Positions 1 through 8,746 of a stretch of 40,438 nt of DNA are shown here, piece by piece. Origin of the DNA: JAEUNJ01 sp052035955 (lineage in GTDB: Bacteria > Pseudomonadota > Gammaproteobacteria > Burkholderiales > Rhodocyclaceae). The position numbers and the translations under genes were made by a program. The stretch spans positions 1-40,438 of the forward strand of contig JBPOHD010000056.1 in the NCBI GenBank assembly GCA_052035955.1. The letters are read 5' to 3'. Under the pieces are notes generated by a model. The model was not told the origin of the DNA and did no database searches. It was given only the letters and a program-made list of their open reading frames with translations. How positions within the stretch are numbered: position 1 is the stretch's first letter; every line of letters begins with the position of its first letter.

Positions 1-2559
1 CAGGTCTGTTGGTCTTGCCGTTCCGGGGGAGGATTGCGCCGTAAACCCAGAGGTCGTAATCCCTTTTTCATCAGGTCTGTTGGTCTTGCAGGATTGCGCC
101 GTAAACCCAGAGTTTAACCCGTGGTCGTAATCCCTTTTTCATCAGGTCTGTTGGTCTTGCTCTGCGACCGGCGCGGCCGGCCGGCCCCCTGGCGTCGTAA
201 TCCCTTTTTCATCAGGTCTGTTGGTCTTGCCGCCCACCAAGCACGGGCTGTACCTCCTCCTCTTGTCGTAATCCCTTTTTCATCAGGTCTGTTGGTCTTG
301 CACAACCTCCCCGGCAAGGACGGCGGTGTCGTGTCGTAATCCCTTTTTCATCAGGTCTGTTGGTCTTGCATCACCGAGGCCGAGGTCTCGGCCTTCCTGA
401 AGTCGTAATCCCTTTTTCATCAGGTCTGTTGGTCTTGCCCATGTCCGTCCTACTGCTCGGCCTGCTGGCCGTTGTCGTAATCCCTTTTTCATCAGGTCTG
501 TTGGTCTTGCCTGCTGTTGTCGATGAATACGCCGCCCTGTGCGTGTCGTAATCCCTTTTTCATCAGGTCTGTTGGTCTTGCTCCGCGAATACAGCGGAGC
601 CTGACCGTTCAGTGGTGTCGTAATCCCTTTTTCATCAGGTCTGTTGGTCTTGCTTAAACCGGCACGGCGGTCGTCGTGCATTCTACTGGTCGTAATCCCT
701 TTTTCATCAGGTCTGTTGGTCTTGCGGACTGCAACTGCCCGCCATACAGGCCATGCACGTCGTAATCCCTTTTTCATCAGGTCTGTTGGTCTTGCGCAGA
801 TGGAAATGCTCGGCCCGTTCCCTAGCTTCGTCGTAATCCCTTTTTCATCAGGTCTGTTGGTCTTGCTAGTCTATTCTGGCGAGTAGACTACTGGGGCAAT
901 GTCGTAATCCCTTTTTCATCAGGTCTGTTGGTCTTGCGCGCCATCGTGGCCTGGTACCAGCAATCCGGCATGTCGTAATCCCTTTTTCATCAGGTCTGTT
1001 GGTCTTGCCTCGCGTGGGCGCAGGAGCAAAAGTTCCGCCAGGTCGTAATCCCTTTTTCATCAGGTCTGTTGGTCTTGCATGACCAACATCCTTCCTACCT
1101 ACGCTGATCTGCTGTCGTAATCCCTTTTTCATCAGGTCTGTTGGTCTTGCCAGGGAAAACCTGACTGGCCTGGATGATGGCGCGCGTCGTAATCCCTTTT
1201 TCATCAGGTCTGTTGGTCTTGCCAACGTGATCGGCGAAGGCACCAAGCGCGAATCGTCGTAATCCCTTTTTCATCAGGTCTGTTGGTCTTGCGCCTTGAC
1301 GATGGGGCACTTGGACTGGAGGCCTCAGTCGTAATCCCTTTTTCATCAGGTCTGTTGGTCTTGCCCTTGGCGCGCACGCTTGGAACCCGCGCCGCTGTCG
1401 TAATCCCTTTTTCATCAGGTCTGTTGGTCTTGCAAGAACTCGCCTGCTACTGGGGAGACATGGCCGAGTCGTAATCCCTTTTTCATCAGGTCTGTTGGTC
1501 TTGCCCTTCGCGCTCGCCAACGTCGTGATCGGAACCGTGTCGTAATCCCTTTTTCATCAGGTCTGTTGGTCTTGCCAAAGAACCGCAACTACCCGCAGAG
1601 TTGGCAGCGTCGTAATCCCTTTTTCATCAGGTCTGTTGGTCTTGCCATATCGTAGCGCCCATCCTCACGCTGCCGGAAGTCGTAATCCCTTTTTCATCAG
1701 GTCTGTTGGTCTTGCTGCGCGCCGGCAACTGCTAGGAGATACATCATGTCGTAATCCCTTTTTCATCAGGTCTGTTGGTCTTGCCCGGACTGGACGACGG
1801 CGCACTTGGCCTGGAGGGTCGTAATCCCTTTTTCATCAGGTCTGGTGGTCTTGCCTCCCTAGGAACCAGGGTGGCCGCTGGGTATCTGGTCGTAATCCCT
1901 TTTTCATCAGGTCTGTTGGTCTTGCCCAGGCATCGTTGGGGACTACCGGGAGGTGCTGGAGTCGTAATCCCTTTTTCATCAGGTCTGTTGGTCTTGCCGC
2001 TGGCCGCAGCGCGCTCCGAGTCACGAATTGGTCGTAATCCCTTTTTCATCAGGTCTGTTGGTCTTGCCGCTAGTAAGCCAGAAGACGCCCACGTCTTCGC
2101 GTCGTAATCCCTTTTTCATCAGGTCTGTTGGTCTTGCCTTGGCCTGGAGGCATCCCTGGCCTGGGCGCTGGGTCGTAATCCCTTTTTCATCAGGTCTGTT
2201 GGTCTTGCTGGCCTGGCTCCGCGAATACAGCGGAGTCTAGCGTCGTAATCCCTTTTTCATCAGGTCTGTTGGTCTTGCTTTCGATCTGGTTCAAGGCGCC
2301 CAGCCCAAACGGTCGTAATCCCTTTTTCATCAGGTCTGTTGGTCTTGCCGACGGAGCGCTGGGATTGGAGGCGTCCCTGGCGTCGTAATCCCTTTTTCAT
2401 CAGGTCTGTTGGTCTTGCTAGCCAGTACGGACCGCCCCCTCTGTTGCCTGCTGTCGTAATCCCTTTTTCATCAGGTCTGTTGGTCTTGCTGCCAACGAGC
2501 ACCACCCCGTCAATGCCATCAGGTCGTAATCCCTTTTTCATCAGGTCTGTTGGTCTTGC
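1..2559 (-). CRISPR. Type III-B CRISPR array, 36 full repeats plus one partial, 36 spacers
   Basis: A 37-nt repeat (plus strand begins GTCGTAATCCCTTTTTC and ends GTTGGTCTTGC) recurs every 68-72 nt. Full copies run from 53-89 to 2523-2559; the last 18 nt of another copy fill 1-18, so the array continues off the left edge. All copies look identical except the one at 1818-1854, which has T to G at 1845. Spacers are 31-35 nt. Minus-strand transcription is inferred: read that way the repeat ends GGGATTACGAC, so an 8-nt crRNA tag would be ATTACGAC, in the style of type III tags, and the cas operon runs the same way and stops 66 nt upstream. The repeat has little dyad symmetry, as is usual for type III. 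Several spacers encode homologous peptides (see findings), and the spacers at 19-52 and 90-123 overlap in sequence. Confidence 0.98.
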
Positions 2560-2625
2560 CCCAGGTTCAAAAATCTCCTTTTCCGCCATGGGGTTGGCGC
2601 CGGGGTTGACGAAAAATGCGGATGC
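2560..2625 (-). promoter_or_regulatory. Candidate CRISPR leader, very short
   Basis: These 66 nt separate the stop of the last cas gene from the first repeat. On the minus strand they hold two short A/T runs (CATTTTT near 2615, GAGATTTTTGAA near 2575). No clear promoter is visible, so the array may be transcribed by read-through from the cas operon, or the leader may extend into the 3' end of the preceding gene. Confidence 0.4.
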
Positions 2626-3783
2626 TCACATCGCGGCCTTCGGATCTCGCCATTTGCGCAGGTAATCCGGGAGGTGGCGAATTTCGCTGGCGGCCAGGAC
2701 ATCGACGCCGTTTTCCCGGGCGCGCAAGCGCATTTCGTCGTCGATTTCGCGCGCGGAGAGGAAGAGGGGGCGGGCGAGGATGCCGCCCACCCGGCGGGCC
2801 AGTTGCGCGAGTTTGTAGAGGTAATCGGAATCCTTGTCGCGGTCCCGGCCGAGCCGCGCGGTCTTGCATTCGATCATGAGCAGGCGGTTGCGGTGCACGG
2901 CAAGGGCGTCGAACTCGTTTTCCGTCTTGTCCCGCGCGGTCTCGGCGACCAGGCCGGCGGCCCAGTGGGCGTCGTCGAATGTCCGCCTCAGCTTGAGCAT
3001 GGCGTATTCCTCGAGCCAGCGGCCGCCGAAGTACTCGGCGGCGGCCACGTCGGCGAAGGCAATCCCCGGGCCTTTGTCGCGGGTGACGATGCCCAGGTGT
3101 TCGGCCAGATCCAGGGTTTCGGCTTCGAGCCCGTGGGGCGTCCACGGGAGGCGCTGGGCCGGTTCGAACTGCTCGCCCGCAAGCGCCCGGCGGGCCCGGT
3201 CGTTGATGGCACCGAAAAAGCCGGCGAGCTTGTCCGCCTTGTCGCCGAGGCGTTGGGTGAGTCCTTCCCGTCCCGCTGCAATGTCGTGCCAGGGGCCGCG
3301 GCTGGCGTCGCTCTTGATGCGGTAGCCGTAGGCGACGAGGATGTCCGGGAGGGTGAGCACGTCCCGCATGGGTTCCATGGCAGCGCCGGGTTTGAGCCAG
3401 TCGAGGCGGTCCTTGGCGGTCTCCACGTAGAGGACGTGCAGGGCGTTCGCGGCGCCGGTGTCCAGCAGGCGAAGGCGTTCGGTGAGGGCCAGGGCCATCA
3501 GCTTGGTGCCGCCGGTGACGTTGAGCACGACGGCCTGGCCGTCCAGGCGTTCGGCGATAGCCTCGGCGCCGGCCTCGAGGGTCTGCGGCGTCGTGTCGTC
3601 GAGCGGCACGCGCTCGCAGGCGATGCCGCGGCCACTGAGGGCGTTCCTCAGCCAGGCGGCGGATTCCCGCATTTCGGGCGTTTCCAGGATCAGCACCCGG
3701 CGCGCTTCGAGTTGCAGGGCGGCGATCAGGTTGGGCAGGTTCTGCCCGGTGGCGATGCAGACATGCAGGGACGGTGGGGTCAT
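2626..3783 (-). CDS. CARF-PD-(D/E)XK nuclease, Card1/Can2-like (DUF1887)
   Basis: A 385-aa protein. The N-terminal ~150 residues form a Rossmann-like CARF domain with the motif VTGGTKLMAL, typical of cyclic oligoadenylate binding. The C-terminal part carries a restriction-endonuclease-type site: E288-N-E-F-D292 followed by E305-C-K307. This layout matches Card1/Can2 (formerly DUF1887), whose members degrade nucleic acid when they bind cA4 made by Cas10. The start is the ATG at 3783, in an ATGA overlap with the upstream Csm6-like gene. It is the last gene of the operon, ending 66 nt before the CRISPR array. The domain assignment rests on motifs. Which nucleic acid it cuts (ssDNA, RNA or both) and which cOA ring size it prefers cannot be read here. 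Confidence 0.88.
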   Translation of the reverse strand: MTPPSLHVCIATGQNLPNLIAALQLEARRVLILETPEMRESAAWLRNALSGRGIACERVPLDDTTPQTLEAGAEAIAERLDGQAVVLNVTGGTKLMALALTERLRLLDTGAANALHVLYVETAKDRLDWLKPGAAMEPMRDVLTLPDILVAYGYRIKSDASRGPWHDIAAGREGLTQRLGDKADKLAGFFGAINDRARRALAGEQFEPAQRLPWTPHGLEAETLDLAEHLGIVTRDKGPGIAFADVAAAEYFGGRWLEEYAMLKLRRTFDDAHWAAGLVAETARDKTENEFDALAVHRNRLLMIECKTARLGRDRDKDSDYLYKLAQLARRVGGILARPLFLSAREIDDEMRLRARENGVDVLAASEIRHLPDYLRKWRDPKAAM

Positions 3784-5066
3784 GGCGGCGTGCCGGGGTC
3801 GAGGGGGGCGTCGGGGAGCTGGGCGAAGGGCTTGAGGCGCTGCCGGGCGAGCAGCCCGGTCAGGAGTGGAACCAGGGCGCCTTGCAGCCAGGTGGAGAAT
3901 TCCTGCCACTGCGCGGCGGTCAATGGCGTGAAGCCGTGCGCGAGGATGCTGTGGTTCCGATGCTGGACATGGTCGCGCATGGGGCCTTCCTGGGCCGCGA
4001 AGAAGTCCGCCACGATGCCGCCGACATGGGTGGCGGCCAGTTGCCAGGCGGCATACAGGCCGGCCTGGTACTGGCCGTTGCGGTTGGCCGGGATGCCGGC
4101 GGCCAGCGCCACGTCGGCCGGCAGGTCGGCCGTGTGCCAGCCGCGCTCGCTGGCCAGGAGCCACTGGGCGGTCCATTCCAGCAGGCGGTAGGCGCGGGCG
4201 ACGGCGTCGTCGTGGCGGCCGGCCCGGGCGCGGCGCTGGGCGTTCAGCCAGAGGTCCCACAGGCGCAGGGGCGCCACCCTGCGGTCGCCCTCCTCGTTTT
4301 CGGCGATGATCTTCAGGCTGGCCCAGCGGGCGCCCAGCCAGGGAGCGAGCTGGGATTCGTATCCGGCGAGAAGGGCCTGGGCGCCGGCGTGGTCGAAGCG
4401 GTCCCAGGCGGCCATGCCCGCGGAAAGCACGCGGGCCCATTGCAGGTTTCGGCGCAGGGAGGGGTCTCCGGGGACGGCCAGGGCGGCCAGGGCCGAGGCG
4501 GCCTGGTCGTAGCCGTGATGTGCCCAGGCGGCCATGCACAGCGCCATGTCGCGGCGCAGCCGGAGGGCCTCGACGCGCACGGGCGCCACCATGGGCATGG
4601 CATCGCGGACCTGGCGCAGGTCGGGGCGATTCCCCGTGACGATCTGCAGGCGGATGTCTTCCGCCTCCAGGGCGGCCAGCATCAGGGCGGCGCCCATGGT
4701 CTTGGTGCCGCCGGTGAAATCGGCGATCAGGGCGGCGTGCGGACGACTGCGACGCTGGTCGGCGATGGCGCGGCCCATGGCCGCGACTGCGCCGTCGAGG
4801 TCGTCGGCCGGGACGATCGCGAGCGTCCATTGCCCCGCCGCCAGGCCGCACTGGACGGGAATGGCGGGCAGGCTGGGTCGCTCGTCGCGGGGCGCCGCCA
4901 AGATGCAGGAGCCGGTGCCTTCGACCTGGATGCGCGAGCCCTTCTGTCCCGGCATGTCGTCGGTGCAGAGGAACACGACATGCGCGGGTCGCGTCTCGCG
5001 GATGGCGGTCACCAGGGGCTGGTGGGAGCCGCCGACGGTGAGGAGGAGGGTGGGGGCGGTGGGCAT
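3780..5066 (-). CDS. CARF-HEPN ribonuclease, TIGR02710 / Csm6-like
   Basis: A 428-aa protein. The N-terminal CARF domain opens with TLLLTVGGSHQPLV and holds G119-G-T-K122 in FTGGTKTMG. A helical middle leads to a C-terminal HEPN domain with R370-N-H-S-I-L-A-H377, an RX6H RNase motif. Proteins of this kind are activated by cyclic oligoadenylate from Cas10 and cut RNA non-specifically during type III immunity. The ATG at 5066 is chosen because the CARF strand starts directly after it and the upstream in-frame codons look non-coding. It lies 50 nt after cmr6 and overlaps the Card1-like gene by ATGA, so the two CARF effectors should be made together. The family name is from memory of the TIGR02710/Cas02710 group; Csx1-like is the alternative label. 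Confidence 0.87.
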   Translation of the reverse strand: MPTAPTLLLTVGGSHQPLVTAIRETRPAHVVFLCTDDMPGQKGSRIQVEGTGSCILAAPRDERPSLPAIPVQCGLAAGQWTLAIVPADDLDGAVAAMGRAIADQRRSRPHAALIADFTGGTKTMGAALMLAALEAEDIRLQIVTGNRPDLRQVRDAMPMVAPVRVEALRLRRDMALCMAAWAHHGYDQAASALAALAVPGDPSLRRNLQWARVLSAGMAAWDRFDHAGAQALLAGYESQLAPWLGARWASLKIIAENEEGDRRVAPLRLWDLWLNAQRRARAGRHDDAVARAYRLLEWTAQWLLASERGWHTADLPADVALAAGIPANRNGQYQAGLYAAWQLAATHVGGIVADFFAAQEGPMRDHVQHRNHSILAHGFTPLTAAQWQEFSTWLQGALVPLLTGLLARQRLKPFAQLPDAPLDPGTPP

Positions 5067-5116
5067 GCAATCGTCCGGCGATGGGTGCAGGCGGCGTGCC
5101 GACCGCTGCCCCGGGA

Positions 5117-6283
5117 TCAGGTTGCGCTCTTGAGCGTGCTCAGCTTCAGCTTCTTCAACTGATCCTTGTCTATCTTCTCGACCACCTGCGGAAGCCACTC
5201 GGCAATTGCGGCCGCTGCGGCGTGTTTTTCCGCCGCCGTCCACTCCGGTTTTTCCAGGGCCTCCTGAGCCAACTGGCGGGCGCGGCCGTGGAACTCGGCG
5301 TTCAGCTTTTCCTTGCTGCCGCGAAGTTGCTCGACACGCGCCTTTCCGGCGGCGATGAATTGTTCGACCATTCTCGTGGCCGGGCTGAGCGACGCCAGCG
5401 CTTTTTCCCTGGCGCGTGCCTCGGCACCCCTGCGGTTTTCTTCCTGTTTGGCCAGGTCCGTTGCCATGGCGCCGTAACCGACGGCCGTCTTAGCACCGAA
5501 GCCGAGCCAGTCGAACGCATGGGCGAAGGCGGCCTCAAGCAGTCCCCGCCATTTGTCGGCGGCCCAGTCGGTGGGCAGGCGCGACAACTCGCATTGCACG
5601 TGGAAACAGAAGCCGGTCTTCTCCGGAACCGTCAGGAAGTAGATGGGAATCGGACTCTCGCCGTCGTGGGGGGTGGCACGGCCCTGATTCTTGCCCTGGT
5701 AGTACTCCCCATTGTGCGGATTCATGATGTCCACCTTCAATGCATTACACCGGGGGAAGACGTCCCAGAAGCTCACGGCGCCCCGGTTGCGATTCGCGTC
5801 CGGGTCGCCGTGCGGCGGTTCTTCGCCGAAAATCGTATCGATGGCCGCCTGGTTCCACCCATGGCTGTCGCCCCATTCGCCGCCGGCCAGTTCCTCGGCG
5901 GCGCGACGGATCACCCCCTTGACGCCCGAGCCGGGCAGATAGGGGAGGCCATACGGGTCGAGAAACGCCATGCCGTTCTCCAGCGGGTGTTCGATGCCCG
6001 TGCCGGTAACGAAGGGCGCGACCGAAACGGCCTCCAGGGCCAACGTGGTGGCGGACTGGAGGTCGGCCGCGGCCCGCTGGCGGGTCACGAGGGCATCGCG
6101 CAGTGCGACCGCCTGGTTGGGGAACGCCTTGAAATCCGATTGCAATGCCTTCGGGTCGACGTTCTTCATCCGGACCCAGCCCGCGTCGGGTTCCCAGAAG
6201 GTGCCATAAAGCGTGAAGCGATGGCCGGGCGGGCAGTCATGGAAGTCGGTGCCGAGATAGCGGGGAACAGCGGCGTGCGGCAT
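5117..6283 (-). CDS. cmr6: Type III-B RAMP protein Cmr6 with C-terminal helical extension
   Basis: A 388-aa Cas7-superfamily subunit that sits at the head (spacer 3') end of the Cmr effector and contacts the crRNA and target. The RAMP core includes YLPGSGVKGVIRRA (the glycine-rich loop common to Cmr4 and Cmr6) and ends near LGFGAKTAVGYGAM around residue 270. About 110 charged, Ala/Glu/Lys-rich helical residues follow, ending KLKLSTLKSAT. That tail is beyond the usual core and could be a coiled coil. The start at 6283 lies 12 nt after the cmr5 stop. Position after cmr5 and the motif support the call. Confidence 0.9.
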   Translation of the reverse strand: MPHAAVPRYLGTDFHDCPPGHRFTLYGTFWEPDAGWVRMKNVDPKALQSDFKAFPNQAVALRDALVTRQRAAADLQSATTLALEAVSVAPFVTGTGIEHPLENGMAFLDPYGLPYLPGSGVKGVIRRAAEELAGGEWGDSHGWNQAAIDTIFGEEPPHGDPDANRNRGAVSFWDVFPRCNALKVDIMNPHNGEYYQGKNQGRATPHDGESPIPIYFLTVPEKTGFCFHVQCELSRLPTDWAADKWRGLLEAAFAHAFDWLGFGAKTAVGYGAMATDLAKQEENRRGAEARAREKALASLSPATRMVEQFIAAGKARVEQLRGSKEKLNAEFHGRARQLAQEALEKPEWTAAEKHAAAAAIAEWLPQVVEKIDKDQLKKLKLSTLKSAT

Positions 6284-6295
6284 GGCGTGTTCTCC

Positions 6296-6646
6296 CTAGT
6301 CGCCGGAAACCGCCGGCGCGTATTGGCGGATCCATTTCAGGAGGTCCATGGTCTCCTCGGTCGCCCTGCGGTAGGTCGACGAGTCGGCTGCGTGCAGATT
6401 GGTCATGACCTCGGGAAATGTGCTGCTGGCGACGACGCGCCTTTTGTGGAGCCAGGCGCACAGGTGGCCATTGAGCGCCGTGTGATGATGCTTGCCCTTG
6501 CTCTGGTAGAAGGCGAGGGTCTGCATCAGGCCATTGCCCATGATGAGCGCCGGCGCGCCCTTGGCGAGGTTGGTGTAGTCCTTGCTGCAGCCCTGTACGC
6601 ACTGCCAGGCATAGGCGGCGCGCTGCTGTTCGAGGGTTTGGGCCAT
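6296..6646 (-). CDS. cmr5: Type III-B small subunit Cmr5
   Basis: A 116-aa, mostly helical protein beginning MAQTLEQQRAAYAWQCV, the usual opening of Cmr5, the small subunit (Cas11-like) that lines the belly of the Cmr complex beside the Cmr4 backbone. The ATG at 6646 is 4 nt after the cmr4 stop. In-frame codons upstream run into cmr4 and are not part of the protein. Size and position between cmr4 and cmr6 agree with the family. Confidence 0.9.
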   Translation of the reverse strand: MAQTLEQQRAAYAWQCVQGCSKDYTNLAKGAPALIMGNGLMQTLAFYQSKGKHHHTALNGHLCAWLHKRRVVASSTFPEVMTNLHAADSSTYRRATEETMDLLKWIRQYAPAVSGD

Positions 6647-6650
6647 GTCC

Positions 6651-7583
6651 TTACTCCTTGACCGCGGTGACGACGACCTGACCGCGGCCGGTAGTGGCAT
6701 CGCCGCCGATCTGCAGGCACTGGCCGGCAAGGCCGGGAATGCCCTCGCCGCCGTCCAGCACGGTGCTCAATACGGCCGAGGCATCGCTGGCACCTTTGCC
6801 GCTGCGTTCGGCCGATGCCATCAACGGCGCCAGGAGCAGGGACTCGGGGGGCAGGTTCTCGGTGTAGAAAAGCCCGCCGTCGGCTGCGGTTCCGGTCCGG
6901 TTGTCGATGCGAACGTGCGGCTCGACGACAGTGGCGTTCTTGACGAAATAGGTGAAGTCCTCGTCGGGGAGCATCACGAGGTCGGTCTTGAGCTTTTGCC
7001 GGAAGAAGTCGTAGGCGTCACCGGTCGGCAACGCGCGGTCGGCCAGCCAGGCAGCGATGTCCTGCAGCTCCGGCGAGGCGATGGCGGACAGTTCGAAGGC
7101 TTCCAGATGAAGCGGCTGGCCTTCGCCGACGAGGGGCGTGCCGGAGACGACGCGACAGAAACCGTCCTGCACCTCCGGCGCTGCGGCCGGCGGGGCAACG
7201 CCGAGCAGCTGCAGGTTGCGCCGCAGGCGGGCCAGCGCTGTCGGCGATGTTGCATAAATGAAGGCACGCCTGGTGGAACGCACGGGAAAAGCCACCAGCT
7301 GTGCGTCGCCGAATGCGATGGCGCCGGCATGCAGCGTCGAGTCCCCGGCTTCCGGTCCGAACAGGCGGTTGAGCAGGTGGTCCTTGTTCTTCCTGCCCGC
7401 ATCGTCGAGCGCTGCCCAGGCCCGATGGCGCGCGGCGCCCTTGAGGCCGGACCCGGCGAACAAGGGATGCTCCGTATGGCGCTCGCGCTGGATGGGATTG
7501 TCGATCAGGCCGATGGCGCTGCCGGCCCCCATGTGTACGGGGCTGACGCAATAAAGGAAGAGGGCGGCTTGGGCTTGGTACAT
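6651..7583 (-). CDS. cmr4: Type III-B backbone nuclease subunit Cmr4
   Basis: A 310-aa Cas7-family subunit that polymerises along the crRNA and cuts the target RNA at 6-nt intervals. It carries GLIDNPIQRERHTEHP followed by AGSGLKGAARH, the signature Cmr4 segment. D28 in this motif corresponds to the catalytic aspartate of characterised Cmr4 proteins (family knowledge), so target-RNA cleavage should be intact. It starts 11 nt after cmr3 and ends 4 nt before cmr5. Confidence 0.94.
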   Translation of the reverse strand: MYQAQAALFLYCVSPVHMGAGSAIGLIDNPIQRERHTEHPLFAGSGLKGAARHRAWAALDDAGRKNKDHLLNRLFGPEAGDSTLHAGAIAFGDAQLVAFPVRSTRRAFIYATSPTALARLRRNLQLLGVAPPAAAPEVQDGFCRVVSGTPLVGEGQPLHLEAFELSAIASPELQDIAAWLADRALPTGDAYDFFRQKLKTDLVMLPDEDFTYFVKNATVVEPHVRIDNRTGTAADGGLFYTENLPPESLLLAPLMASAERSGKGASDASAVLSTVLDGGEGIPGLAGQCLQIGGDATTGRGQVVVTAVKE

Positions 7584-7594
7584 GGCAATTCCCT

Positions 7595-8746
7595 TCAGCT
7601 TGGTTGCGGCCAGGCCGCGATCAGGAGGTTGTTGAATCCCTCGGCACGGCGCTGGGCGTCAGGATAGGGGGACAGGGACCAGAAGCCTTCCGCGGCAAGC
7701 TTGCGGAGCGCATCCGGCGAGCCGTTGAACTCGTCGAACCAGTAGACGCTGCCCACGGGCGCGGCGCGCAGGGCGGCTTTCGGCTGCCAGCGGGCGATGT
7801 CCCAACCGCTCACGGTCTGGCTGCGCGGCACCGCCGCGGAGACGAGACGGGCCGTGCAGCCGTCGGGGCCGTGCCAGATGTCGTGGGCATCGAATCCGGG
7901 CAGCCGCCAGCCGTGCTCGAATATCCCGGGTGTGGCGAGCACGAGCTTGAATCGGCCCGCAGCGGCGATGGCAGACCAATCCGGCTCGGGGATGAGGGTG
8001 GTCGAGGCGGCCAGTGCCGCGCCACGGCCATCGCCGCCCAGGCGGAGCAACCCGCCGTCGGGCAGGATCGCATCGGCACCGGCAACGCCGACCAGGAAAC
8101 CGACGTCCGACGCCAATGCAACGGCTTCGGCCGTGTAGAGCATGCCCGTGGCGGCGGTGCGCGTCGTTCCGTCGAGGGCAATTCCGAGCCGCGGATCGGT
8201 GGCCCAAAGGGCCGACGAAGGCAGCAGATGCGCGGCGACGATCGGCGCGTGCGCCAGATAGGCTTGCCAGCCGGCCGCGGTGAGCCACAGCCCGCCGAGG
8301 GGTTTGCCCGCCGTGCCGGTGGCGAGCACGGGCGGCAGCGGCAGCGGGAAGCTGCTACGGATTGCGTCGGGCAGGGCGCGCGGACTCAGATAGGCAGCAT
8401 CGTCCAGGGTCTGCCGGGTGACCACGACATCGGCAGGCAGGGGCAGCATCGGCTCGACCGCGCTGCCGGCGCGCCGCGCCAGGGTGAAGCCGGTGACACG
8501 GAATTCACCCGGCGCGGCGGGCGATCCCAGGCTGCGGGCGAGATCGGTTTCGGGCGCCGATGGCTCGCCGCGGGCGAAGGCGCCGATATCGACCCCGGCA
8601 TCGGCAAGCAGGCGCGAGCGCACCGCGCCGGCGGCCAGCGAGGGCCAGGGCGGCATCAGGGCCTCGGCATGGTCGCCCGCGCCGCCGAACAGCTTGTTCC
8701 CGCGCAGGTGCAAGACGTCGATCGGTTCGAGAAAAACCTGTTTCAT
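7595..8746 (-). CDS. cmr3: Type III-B RAMP protein Cmr3
   Basis: A 383-aa Cas5-type subunit that binds the crRNA 5' tag and pairs with Cas10/Cmr2. The N-terminus, FLEPIDVLHLRGNKLFGG, is characteristic of Cmr3, and a glycine-rich stretch (DGGLLRLGGDGRGAAL) lies in the C-terminal half. The start overlaps the stop of the HEPN gene by ATGA. In most cmr operons cmr3 follows cmr2 directly; here two toxin-antitoxin-type genes lie between them. Confidence 0.93.
   Translation of the reverse strand: MKQVFLEPIDVLHLRGNKLFGGAGDHAEALMPPWPSLAAGAVRSRLLADAGVDIGAFARGEPSAPETDLARSLGSPAAPGEFRVTGFTLARRAGSAVEPMLPLPADVVVTRQTLDDAAYLSPRALPDAIRSSFPLPLPPVLATGTAGKPLGGLWLTAAGWQAYLAHAPIVAAHLLPSSALWATDPRLGIALDGTTRTAATGMLYTAEAVALASDVGFLVGVAGADAILPDGGLLRLGGDGRGAALAASTTLIPEPDWSAIAAAGRFKLVLATPGIFEHGWRLPGFDAHDIWHGPDGCTARLVSAAVPRSQTVSGWDIARWQPKAALRAAPVGSVYWFDEFNGSPDALRKLAAEGFWSLSPYPDAQRRAEGFNNLLIAAWPQPS

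Noticed and set aside
114..2665. Many ORFs of 60-190 codons across the array on both strands
   Set aside because: They arise from the repeat being open in several frames; each repeats the same peptide from the repeat.
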